Below, piece after piece: positions 1 through 10,484 of a DNA stretch of 64,000 bases. How positions within the stretch are numbered: the first letter of the stretch is position 1; every line of letters starts with the position of its first letter. The notes beneath the pieces were generated by a model. That model was not told where the DNA came from, did no database searches, and worked only from the letters and a program-made list of their open reading frames with translations. Made by a program: the position numbers and the translations under genes. The stretch is taken from assembly GCF_963678635.1 (NCBI RefSeq), contig NC_087063.1, forward strand, positions 75,785,617-75,849,616, written 5' to 3'. The stretch is from Symsagittifera roscoffensis (lineage: Eukaryota > Xenacoelomorpha > Acoela > Convolutidae).

Positions 1-1176
1 TGTGGTTTGGAGTTGATGAACTTTTTTTTCCTGAAAAAACAAACAATTTTAAGTTGATTCTTGCTCAAAACTTTGCCAGAAAAGCAAAAAACTATTTCTC
101 CATTAAGTTTTGATTGAGTTGATAGTCATTGATCCCCATCTCGAGGAAGACCGTACAAAAAGCAAGTACTGAGAGTTTCAGTTTTATTGGATAGGTTGTT
201 TTCCTTCTGACACGTTGACTTTTTTTCTACAACTGTGGGAACTTTCACATTGAAAAATTTTATCTGCATCAATTTTTATCATACGTTTTAAATCTACTCT
301 TTCCTGCTGTGAAACCCAATAAAATTTTTACTGAAACCAACTTTGTTGTTCCAACTTTCAAAGTCCTGAATTTGGTTTTCCATTTATTGTGTTCCATTTT
401 GTCCATTTTAAACCAGTTTATAAAACTAGTGTAATGAGTTTCGACGAAACTTTTCATACTTCAATTCTGTCAATAATTATTTGAGAAAAAAAGGTTGGTA
501 ATAGCCAATTTGATAATTTTGCAGACTAAATTTGCATATTTTTAAAAACTTATCCATACCGCTGAAAATAACCGAAATAAGTTTACGTGGCGAAGTTCCT
601 CTCTCGGCACCAATTTGAGATGATTGGAGATCAATAGTTGGTCATAATATTTTTCTATACGATTAAATTTTTTTTTACACTGGCTTTCAAAGAAACAGAA
701 TTTTAACAATTTTTTTTAAGCTTTTGGTTGAGGAAACGTTCAAACAGTGTAAGTTTAAATTGAAACTATGAAACAATAATTTTACATTTCAGCAAAAAAT
801 TGCTATCAAAACCTAATTTCTACGATTCAATGAGTTTTTTAATCAATTAGAGCTTTGGCTTGCTCTTGTTTTTCGAATAAATTTAATTACTGGGATCCAC
901 ATGAAGTTTTGCCAGATGCAAGACCTACTGAAGTTTTTGCTGCTTTGGAAAGCAAATGGAAGTCCTGTGATCCGTTTTTAATATGCTAGAGGAATTTATT
1001 GATGATTTCTAAAGCAAAACTTTAACCGAAATCCTTAATGAACTACATGCAAATAATTCTAAGGCTTGCATCTGCAATTTTGACACAAAAATCAAATTTT
1101 TCAAATTTTGAGAGACGGCCAAGGAAATAGAGTTTGAAATTTCGCCAGATAGGTTGAATCAACCTGTTACTGGGAG
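1..1176. other. AT-rich spacer, no gene seen
   Basis: The stretch is T- and A-rich with many homopolymer runs. No reading frame longer than about 60 codons looks coding, and I recognise no repeat, RNA gene or element end before the MITE that begins at 1177. Confidence 0.6.
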
Positions 1177-1578
1177 CAGGGGCGGATCTAGGATTTTCTC
1201 GAGGGGGGGGGGGCGGATTTTCAAAAAAGTTTCGAAATTTTTGTCGACCTTTTTTTTTACGTCAACCGAATTGATTTTTCGAGCTCTCCCTAAGCCTGTT
1301 TAGTCCCTATTTTGGCCAAATTTTGTGCGCCGCAGGCAAAATTTTGAAAAAAAACAGTCCAAAAAAGGCATTTTTAGGTACTTTTTGGAAAATTTTGACC
1401 AAAAAATCGCGTTTTTTTTTTTGCGCGCTCCCCCCTTAAATTTAGTATATATTGGCGCCAAAGGCGCCTTTAGAAAAGTTTTAGGGTTAGTCGGCCAAAA
1501 CTGGATTTGTTGAAAGTACCAAAGGGGGACCCTTTGGGTCGGCAGGGGGTCGAATCCCTGAGGAGGGGGGGCGTCCGC
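1177..1578 (-). mobile_element. MITE with CAGGGGCGG ends, copy 1, one end truncated
   Basis: It begins with the terminal sequence CAGGGGCGGATCTAGG and continues with the same internal sequence as the complete copy at 4090-4490, in the opposite orientation: poly-G, the AGGTCGAC-type palindrome region, AAGGCGCC, and GGGTCGAATCCC. The far end stops near GCGTCCGC without the second terminal inverted repeat, and no target duplication is visible. The copy therefore looks truncated or eroded. Confidence 0.75.
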
Positions 1579-4089
1579 AAATTTTTTCAGCTGATTTTTT
1601 TGAGCCTGTGTGAGTTTTAAAAACCTGATTTTTTCAAAAGTGACGTTCTTGTTGATTGTGAGGTAAACTTGATTTTTAAATTTTCTATTTTAGTTTTTCA
1701 AAACAGTTCTTAAGATTTTCATTATTGTCATAATAAAACAATATGCTTTTATAAATGGAAAAAAGTAAGCCGTTGTTATGAAAACGCTTTTCTAGGATAC
1801 CTAAATAACTTAATTTCATTAATTTATTTCGCTGAAAAATATTGACTCAATTTCCGGTTATTTATTTTTGATTAAATAATTTAGCTGCAGAGTAAGTGAA
1901 CTAAAGTGAGTAGTGTGAAATATAGCATATGTTTATCCTGAATAAACGAGAAAAAAAATACCTCTTAATGTTTTTCTCAATCGGTTATTTGAGAATCGAT
2001 TCTTTATTTAATTTCATTAAAACTGATGAATTGGTCGAGACATGCAAAAAATGTTTTTTTTTCGAGCTGTTTAAATTTTTTCGACCTATTTTGCCTTCAT
2101 TGTGTCAAGTAAAAATTGTTTTAAGTAAAAACAAAACATTTAACGGCTGAAAAGTTTTTTCAGCCGTTTAATGCTAGGCTAATTTCTAGATTAATTGATT
2201 GTTGAAAATGTTATATCAAAGAAAGTGACAGAACATTTATGCTTTGGGTTGTTTTTTCTGCAGTCATATGTCAAATTTTTAACTAAGCGTTTTCGACAAA
2301 ATTTCTTAAAATCATTTGAATAGCGAGCTCAGATTCAAGATTGTGGTGTTCAAATAAATCGGTAACGTAAATACTTCAAATTTGATTTGAGGCCAACCAG
2401 TTTGTCGTATTAAATTGATACGAGACGATGAACACAACGATTTGCAACTAACATAATTTGGGGATGAACGGAAACAGTTCGTTTTTTTCCCATTTTTTCC
2501 TAGTAATTTCTTGATACAGTCGGAACATTCAGGGCGTTGAGACAGTTTTAGCAAAAACTGCCTAAAAACTCGATGAAATCAAAATTTTTCGTCGCTTCAC
2601 TAATAATTGCACTCGGCGTTTTTTTTTCGATAAGTGGTTTTTCTCAGATTCCGTATTACCTTGTTTCCCTAAAAATTTCACCTAAACTGCTGATTTGCTC
2701 AAAAAGAACGAAAACAGTGAATTTTATCAAGTTTTTATTACGCTTGAGAGCGCAAGCGTTTTGTAATTGGAAACGAGAGGTTTTTTTCCCCGAAAACAAC
2801 TTTTCCTACAAGAAAAGAACTTGCTTTATTATATAACCCTAACAACTTCCAGATTCACTGCCATTTGAATTGAAAATAACTCGGTTGCTTTTGAAGCTTA
2901 AGATTTTTAGTTCGCTTAAGATCCCTAAAAATTTAATTGATTGGGTTTATTTTTTTGAGAGGTTTTCGAAAATTTTTACACTTTTGACCTTTCACAAAAC
3001 TGATATCCTTGGATGAACCCTTGAATGCCTGCATATACCTGTAGTCTTTTAACCTTACCCCACTGTCTATAGAGTTCAAAATGTCTGTGGGGTGATTAAT
3101 TGACACATATTTTTGATTTTTTTTTCTCGTTTTCTCAAAAACTACCTTCTGAAACTTATAGTTTTAATTTCAATGGATAGAATGGGTTGTGCAACGCTCA
3201 ACTGCATCAGAAAAAACGCCCATGTTTTTGTATAAAATAAATTATTGCACTTAAAATAGTTCATTTGATTCTTTTTTACTTATTTAAAAAACCACAAAGA
3301 GGGGTCAACCTAAAGAACGTTTTTGGGAAGCTGTCCTCCTGTGTGGCTTTGTTCACGGTTTTATTCAACCAGTTATGGTTTTTGGAAAACCATTTTTTTC
3401 CTAGAATTTCTGCTGCACAAGCGAAAACACCCCAAATTTTTACTCAAAAAAACTATGGTTCTCGGAAAAGTCAAATCAGTTTTGAGAATCTTCTCTGCTT
3501 AAGTGAACAGGACCAGCTTTTTGCAGAAAAAAAGTTATGGATTTCAGAAAATCAAGTTTTTGAAATTTTGACCGTTTTTTGAAACAAATTTGCTTTTCTT
3601 AAAAACTACCACCTCAAATCTGAGTTGTTGGTGTCAACTGAAAATGCAGATTGTGCGGATCTCTTATGCATAAGGAAAGCAGCTAAGACCAATTTTTAGA
3701 CAAAAACCTATCATTCGCGGAAATGTCAAACTTTTGATTTGTTAATTTGTTAATTTGTTGACCTGAATTTGTTGACTTTGTTTTATTGTTTTATAGAAAC
3801 TTTTTAAGTTTATCGTGAACTATCCTGCCAAATCTGATGTCATATGTTTATTTAAAAAAACAGGTTGTGGAGAGCCTATCATTATATTTGCCTACGCCCA
3901 TTTTTTCCAGGTTACCCTAACAATTTGGAGAATTATTGTTCAATTGAGAAACCCGATTTTCGCAATTTCTTTTGCTTAGGCGGCCACAACCAATTTTTAT
4001 CAGAAAAAATATACGGATTTTGGAACGCCAAGTTTTTGAAACTTTGACTGTTTTTTGGGAAATTTTTGACTTCTCGTAGCAACTAGCAT
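1579..4089. other. AT-rich spacer with degenerate tandem repeats
   Basis: No convincing gene. From about 3.1 kb a diverged repeat recurs: pieces resembling TATGGATTTC...AAGTTTTTGAAATTTTGAC and AAATCTGAG lie near 3490-3620, 3830 and 3975-4060, then continue beyond the MITE at 4499. Spacing is roughly 215-260 bp once the MITE is subtracted. Confidence 0.45.
2142..2168. repeat. short perfect inverted repeat
   Basis: Arms AACGGCTGAAAA and TTTTCAGCCGTT (12 bp each) are separated by 3 nt, so the site could form a hairpin. It is not followed by a gene, and its role is unknown. Confidence 0.7.
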
Positions 4090-4490
4090 CAGGGGCGGAT
4101 TTAGGGGGGGGGGGGCGTCCGCCCCAACCGCCCCCCCCCCTCAGGGATTCGACCCCCTGCCGACCCAAAGGGTCCCCTCTTTGATACTTTTTCAGAAATC
4201 CATTTTTGGCCGACCGACCATTAATTTTTCTAAAGGCGCCTTGGGCGCCACAATATATACCAAAAAAAACGCGATTTTTTGTCAAAATTTTTTCAAAACT
4301 TTGACTGTTTTTGACTGTTTTTTCAGAAATTTGCCTGCGGCGCAGAAAATTTTGCCAAAATAGGGGCAAAAAAGTGCTTTGAGAGAGCTCCAAAAATCAA
4401 TTTGGTCGACCTAAAAAAAAAGGTCGTCAAAATTTTCGAATTTTTTTTGAAAATCCGCCCCCCCTCGAGAAAATCCTAGATCCGCCCCTG
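4090..4490 (+). mobile_element. complete MITE with CAGGGGCGG ends and 8-bp TSD (hAT-like), copy 2
   Basis: A 401-bp element starts CAGGGGCGGATTTAGG and ends CCTAGATCCGCCCCTG, giving terminal inverted repeats of about 16 bp with one mismatch. The flanks are a perfect 8-bp direct repeat, ACTAGCAT, at 4082-4089 and 4491-4498. Short CAGGG-type inverted repeats with 8-bp duplications are characteristic of hAT transposons and their non-autonomous derivatives. The element has no coding capacity. It sits inside the degenerate repeat of this region, and the related unit at about 3605-3620 shows the unoccupied site. Confidence 0.88.
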
Positions 4491-6023
4491 ACTAGCATAT
4501 CAAATCTGAGATGAAGGGTTCGATGAAAAAACCGGCTGCGAGATTTTGCGACTCCTTTTTTTTATGAGAAAAAGGTCATGTTTTTGAGAAGTTTCTGTTT
4601 TTTAAAAGCCTATTACTTCTCAATTGTTTTAGTTGAGAAACAACTAAGGTTTTGGCCGAAATCCAATAATTGAAACTGACCATTTCGTTCCGCATCACAA
4701 TCGCCATAAATTACAAACAGCTACCTCTAGCTTTAGCTAAGCCCTTTTCATCCAGACATGAAAATTTTGTTCACCCTGTTTTTTCCAACATTTTTCATTT
4801 GTTTTTGTTCAATTTCTTATGTTTTTTAATTATTGTGTTTTATCGCAAAAAGTGGAAAGTTCCGTTTCGCCTCTCCACAATTTTTTGGTTATCCACACTT
4901 TTTTGCTTGCTGGAAAAAATTGAACGGACAACTTGTACTTCCTCTAAAACTATATCTCGCTTTAATCTTAATTTTTTTCCAACGCTCCACGAATGTTTTT
5001 CCCAAAAGATTAAAAAAAAAGAAAAACAACCAACCTTTTGGGATGTTTCCGATTTCTTCAGCCACTAAGTCTGAATGGTTTACATAATGCAGGCTCGATG
5101 CCGATAAGGATTCGTAGGTGCCTGACAAACACTCAATGTTGACTGCATCACCTATTTAAAAGAATATAACTCATTAAAAAGAAGACATTAATGCTATGGT
5201 TGTATTCAACTCAATAAGGTTCAATTTTTATTGCAATAATTGGAACCAAATTTTGTTCCATAGACTGATCGATTTGTTTCATTCAGTCAACTAACATTTT
5301 GACTGAAATTACCGGTTAAAATGCCGGTTTATTTTTTCTAAATTGCTTTCATTACACAGACCTAAAATATCAGAGGAGTAAATTTTTCAAAATTTATCTA
5401 AAACGGTTAGATTTTTTTAAAAAAAATCTAATCTTTTATATAGTAGAAGTGTCATTTTAGTCTATCAAACAGAAAATTTTCGGCATATATTTTCTATAAC
5501 AAATAACTTATATTTTACTGTGTTAAATGAGAGGCAACATTCAGGTTTTTTTTCAAAAATTGGTATGATGCTTCAGTTTATTTTTAAACTGACTAAAAAG
5601 CCAATCAAAGTTTGCTGAATAATTTTGAGCCCAATCCTGCAAATTGATAGCGCGATTTCAATTTTGTACGTTACAACTTTTTTGTTTCCAATGCTTAAGT
5701 CAAATTTACATTGCTGATTTGACTTACCGTAGAAAATGAAGAAAACTTAAGACGCATTTATTTCAAATTGGTTCAATATAGACAACAAACGATGATAGCA
5801 TACCTTGCTCGGAAGTTCAACTTAGTTGTCCGGATGACGCATTCATTTTTGGGAAACCTGATCCTAATTTTTGCCTCAAGAACGTATCATTTTTGCTTGT
5901 TAGTCAATCAAACACCGAAGCAGTCATTTGCATTGCAAAAAAAAACTAAATCAAAATGTGCATTGTATGTAGTCCAGCAAAATTTACAAAATTTAAGAAA
6001 AATATCATCTTCTCAGTTGTTTT
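4491..6023. other. AT-rich spacer
   Basis: The degenerate repeat of the previous interval continues to about 4.65 kb. Beyond that I see only AT-rich sequence. Two overlapping frames of 132 and 84 codons near 4670-5087 have T-rich composition and no recognisable domain, so they are not called as genes. Confidence 0.5.
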
Positions 6024-6339
6024 CAGGGGCGGATTTAGGGGGGCTGGGGTGGACGCCTTCTTCTCCCCTCTCAGGGATTGCACCCACCCTGAAAGGCGCC
6101 TTTGGAGCCAGTATATAATAAGTTTGAGAACGGAGCCCCAAAAATTGCCAAAAAAACGCTTTTTTGACCTGTTTTTTCAAAGTTTTTCCAGCGGCGCAGA
6201 ACTTTTGGCGAAAACCGGCTCTTTCTGGTGATTTGGGAGAGCTCGGAAAATTAATTTTGTCGACCTAAAAAAAAGGTCGACAAAATTTTTGAAAATTTTT
6301 TGAAAATCTGACCTCAAGAAAATTCTAGAGACGCCCCTG
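6024..6339 (+). mobile_element. MITE with CAGGGGCGG ends, copy 3
   Basis: A 316-bp copy in the same orientation as the element at 4090. It starts CAGGGGCGGATTTAGG and ends with a mutated inverted repeat, CTAGAGACGCCCCTG. The central AGGTCGAC palindrome around poly-A is present. Flanks GTTGTTTT and GTTGTGTG agree at 6 of 8 positions, which fits a decayed 8-bp target duplication. It lacks about 85 bp relative to copy 2. Confidence 0.8.
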
Positions 6340-7827
6340 GTTGTGTGTAAATAATTTTAAATTAGTTTGTTAGCGAAACTATTTTATTAGCGAAATTAGT
6401 TTATTTTCAATTCAATTAAAACTATGGTTTCGTTCGAAAAAATTTTAAATCGATTTGTGCAATTATTGGAAAATAAATCTGTTTCATCTTTTGGGTTACT
6501 GAGATTTGGTTTATTTTTGCCAGCAAAAGAAACGTAGTTTTTGCGTAAACCTAAAGTAGTTTCAAGAAATTTTTTTTTTCATCAATTTTTTGTCTGAAGT
6601 CAACCCAATTGGAGCAAAAGGCTTTTTAACTTTCAAGGTTCATTCCTTTTGTCAGAATCATTCAAATCAGTCTGGTACCATTGTGAGCAAAACGAGCTGA
6701 AAATTTCAATTTTTGATTATTTAGTCCGGATAAATTGAATCAGCACTGTTTTAGTTGCTCTGAGTCAAAAAAAAACTTTATTATTGTTAGCTTCCATGCT
6801 TTTGTAATATTTCTACTTTTGTTCATAAAGCATCAGTAAATTATCGTGGTAACAAGAGGCGTATAACGCTTATCCGAAAGAAATCCGGAGCGGATCATTA
6901 CCCTCCCGTGCCTTAAAGTTAGAGAGATAACGACGTTATCTCCGGAAGAGTACGGAATTGGAGGCCCGGTGCCCGGAGACTATTAGATGCTGAGAGAATA
7001 CGTAACTTTTTAGTCCCTTCAATGCCCTGAACATTTGCATTAACTCCAGTATTGTTTAGGATTTCAAAGCAGGAGTAGCAATAGACAGGAAAGGGTCAAT
7101 CCATCTCTAATGAATTAATTATATAACTGTCACTAAAAACATAGTAAAATACGATATTCGAGCCGTGTTTTTAAGAGTAATCGCGTAGTCTGGGGATCCG
7201 AGACCCAGTTATGTGGTTGTTTTCGCATGTAACGAAAGCTGATCAAAAGTCGTTTGACTGATGGCCTAAAAATGGGAACTTTTACTTAGCGCTAAACAGA
7301 CCAAAAAATCAACTGGCTAGGTTGAGACGGTGAAAAATGGGTAGAATTTAGGTAACTGAAGCCGGCCATTAGTCAATAGGTACTTTTTGTACGCTCAGCT
7401 GCTATGTAGTATTTGGGCGAAAGCTACATAGAAGCTTTTATGGTGGGCCTGTTAAACGCAAAGACCATCATGATCAGCAAACGTTTCAGCGAGGAACACT
7501 CCACTCAGGGCGTATGCCCGAGGTAGGGGCTTTAATGTCCTGTTTTGTACTAGACGGAAGGTATCGACCCTCCGCCTGGTACTATTTAGCATTTTAACTA
7601 AGTTAAGACCGAGAATTCCGGGGGCCGGAAGTCATGAAGCCGCTTATCCCAAGGCCCTGGGACCAAAAACAATTAAAGAGAGAGCGTAAAACCAAACAAA
7701 AGATGTATAACCAAAAAAAAACAAAACCAAATTTACTTGAAAACAATAATGTACAAAAATCAGTAAAAATTCCAAAAAAGACCAAAAACAGTAAAAAACA
7801 TAAAATGACAGTTTATATATTTTTTCT
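6340..7827. other. spacer with a more GC-rich, unclassified segment
   Basis: From about 6840 to 7640 base composition rises and homopolymers become rare, suggesting an old inserted element. No reading frame or structural RNA is recognised. A palindrome (arms GAGATAACG and CGTTATCTC, one central base) lies at 6924-6942. The rest is AT-rich. Confidence 0.4.
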
Positions 7828-8278
7828 GGACGAGATGTGATCTGACCTTCCCATTTTTGTTGTTTCAGATTGTGATAAATCATTTCTGATTGAAAGTTTG
7901 AGTGTTTTGGCGGTGGGTTGGGTACCCTCCCTTGAGTGTTGTTTGAGTATTTAAGCACGTTAATGATAATTTTGCAGATCACTGGAGGATAGAGTGGCAA
8001 GCTGACAGACGTGTTCCAGACTCAACAGAGGGCGCCAGGTACAACATCCACCACGAATTTTGGGTATCATTAATACAATTTAAATATCGTTCGGGTACTA
8101 CTTCATTAAAATTCAAGTGGTGGGGAGCACAACTGGCGCGGTCAGATTGCACCCTCCATCGAATGCAAATTTCCGAGTTAAGGGTCTTAGCTCGGGTATT
8201 TTGGTGCAAAAGAGGGTGTAAAAATATTGACTAACGACTACTAATTGTTTATTATCTTTATTATATAATACTCCCATT
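7828..8278 (+). repeat. unclassified ~450-bp dispersed repeat, copy 1
   Basis: The segment matches the reverse complement of 57940-58410 in shared blocks that occur in the same order: CGAGATGTGAT near the start, GTTGTTTGAGTATTTAAGCA in the middle, TTCCGAGTTAAG later, and TACTCCCAT at the end. Its outer ends are not inverted repeats of each other. A solo LTR or SINE-like element are possibilities, but nothing diagnostic is visible. Confidence 0.65.
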
Positions 8279-9639
8279 TAGACCCGAGAAACACCCCAAT
8301 TTTGTCGAAAAAATACTGATTTTTGATCAAACTGTTAACCCCAGAAGTTTTGGATATCCGGGTTTTTCGGAAAACAAAAAGCTTCTGCTCAGTGAGCTAG
8401 TACGTAGTACGAGCCCCCTAACTAAAGAAACCGCGCGGAGTGAGACTCAGTTGAAGTTGACGAATATAAAAAGCTTTTCGATCAAAATTTTTGCAAATTC
8501 TGAATTTCGTCAATATCTTTTGAGAATAAAGTTTTTGAGGTTTTGGAGTTGGAGCGATAAAAAATTTTACGTGAGGAGTCTGCTAGCATAACGTGCTAGG
8601 TTGCTAGAACAATTTTGGAGTAACCCTCCGAATAGCTCCATGGATAGAACTAGAGAATTAAAGATCGGAAAGGAAGGAATCGGAGGGTCCAAATTTGATA
8701 GTTTTTGACCAAATTTTTGTTTCCAAATCAAATTTGGTCCAATTTTTAGCATTATTCTAGTGCCGTACAGGGCTACTACGCTAGTTGCAAGTATTTTTAA
8801 GCATTTTCAGCAAGAATTGCGGAAAAAATCTCTGAGAACCTATATAGGTAGTGAAAAAAGGCCAATTTGGCAAACGCATTTTTGTTGTTTTCTCAAAGAC
8901 TAACGAGCCGATCGGAATAATTTTGGTAGCATAAGTCGACGTTTTTGACTCTTTTAGGTTGATAAGTTCAGGAGGGGATTTTTTAGAATTGGTTATTCGT
9001 AGGGTCCAACTTTTAGGGAACCCTCCGAGCAGCAGAAATTTTTATAAAACCATATTTTTATCCTTCTGGGTAGGTTGACCGAGTCAACCCACCTTGCTCT
9101 AAGCAACCTAGACCGCAATCACTGGCTTTTAAGTGGTGAAATTACTTGTTTTCTTGGTTTTTGGGGAACCCTCCGAAGCAACCCCCTTAGTGGAAATTTT
9201 TTACGGAACCCCCCGAGATAGTTCAAATTTTCCCCAAAGTAAATTAAGGCTGTTTGGACTCATTTTAACACTAGCTGGAGACCCCTTTGAGGCGAGACTT
9301 GAAAAATTTTGAAAGTTGAGGGAACACTCCAAAGTAAACCTCCGGAGTGACTTAAGCCTCTTATTGACACTCCTTAGTTAATTTAAGGGGACCCTGCGAA
9401 GCTACTTAGTTGACTAAGGTACCCTCAGAGGTAACCCTCTGGAGTAAGCTAAGTGTTTTAACAACCCTTCGAAGTAACCCTCCGAAGTGGCTTAACCCCT
9501 TTAACAACCATCCTTAGTGAAAACTTGGAGGGAACATTCGGGACAATTTAAACATCCTTAGATATGCTTTCAAGGTCTAGATAGAAGGTCAACTACTCGC
9601 GAAACGTGTATATTAGGAAAATATTGGTCCATCTGACCC
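8279..9639. other. spacer with degenerate ACCCTCCGAAG repeats
   Basis: No gene. Between about 9000 and 9540 the motif ACCCTCCGAAG and variants recur many times at irregular spacing, like an eroded minisatellite. The same short motif builds the clearer array at 56630-56915. Confidence 0.45.
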
Positions 9640-10484
9640 GGAGATTCGCGATCAATTTTGGATTCTAAGTCGGGTTCATCAAAATATCCGAACATTTTTT
9701 TTGTTATTTTGGTTGTGTGGTTGCCTTGAGCTACTTAATAGGAAGTCTCGGGCAATCTGGGAACACATAAGAGAAGGCCTCGGTGAGTGTATTAGACAAG
9801 ATACACCCATTTGAGAAGATAAAGTTGTTCCCTACTCTCGTGCACTTGGAACTGTCCTGGTGTGGGGGAGCTTTTGCTTAGACTCTAGATGTTTTCGATC
9901 AAGAGGTTGCCTTGAGCTACGTAATAGGACAGCTCGAGCAATTGCAGGACATATAAAAGAAAACCTCGGTGAGTGTATTAGACAAGATACACTCATTTGA
10001 GAAGACAGTGTCCTCGGTTTTTTCGTTTGGAGTGTTCCAATCGAGGAAAACTTTTTTCTTTAAGACTAAGTGTTTTTATCTGTAGCTGAAACCATCACTG
10101 CTCTCTTATAAAGATTTGTTCGATTCTAAATGAAGCAGTGATTTGATACGGTTAAGTGTGGCAGTAAAGTGATACTGAACGAAAGATCGCTGTCACGTAT
10201 AGAGTAATCTTATCTTATTATCATTTTTGTTTTGTGTATTAGTTACATCTTGTAATTTTTTGTGATACTGTTATACTAGGTGACTGAGTGGAACCACTAA
10301 TAATTGAACAGTGGGCAGGCCCTGCGTGTAACTTTAGCTGAGTCACTGATAGCATCTCTGAGAGATTGAAGGGGTATTTTTGATATTGAAGGAGTTGAGT
10401 AAGCAGGCTTGAGCAAATTTTCTCAAATTTATTTTTGGTACTTGTACATTGTCATCAAAAGATAAATAGTTTTTATCACAAAAA
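9640..10484 (+). other. GE1 5' leader (possible LTR) with internal tandem duplication
   Basis: This non-coding block matches the 5' leader of GE2 (about 56233-56440, minus strand), including GTGGTTGCCTTGAG and CATTTGAGAA. In GE1 the ~100-bp block is present twice, at 9721-9820 and 9907-10006 (period 186 bp); GE2 has it once. It probably holds the 5' LTR and primer-binding site, but neither could be delimited without a 3' LTR. Confidence 0.55.

Noticed and set aside
1535-1560. tRNA box-B-like GGGTCGAATCCC
   Set aside because: It is part of the MITE, recurs in copy 2, and no cloverleaf can be formed around it.
2573-2836. 87-codon frame with a signal-peptide-like start (MKSKFFVASLIIALGVFFSI)
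   Set aside because: The hydrophobic N-terminus could be a first exon of a secreted protein, but it lies in T-rich DNA that produces Phe/Leu/Ile runs by chance, and no following exon or homology is visible.
3265-3582. 105-codon frame
   Set aside because: It coincides with the degenerate tandem repeat and has no domain; it is probably chance.
6850-6905. resemblance to the 3' end of 18S rRNA (GTAACAAG and GCGGATCATTA)
   Set aside because: Spacing and intervening sequence do not match the conserved rRNA end, and no rRNA sequence lies upstream.
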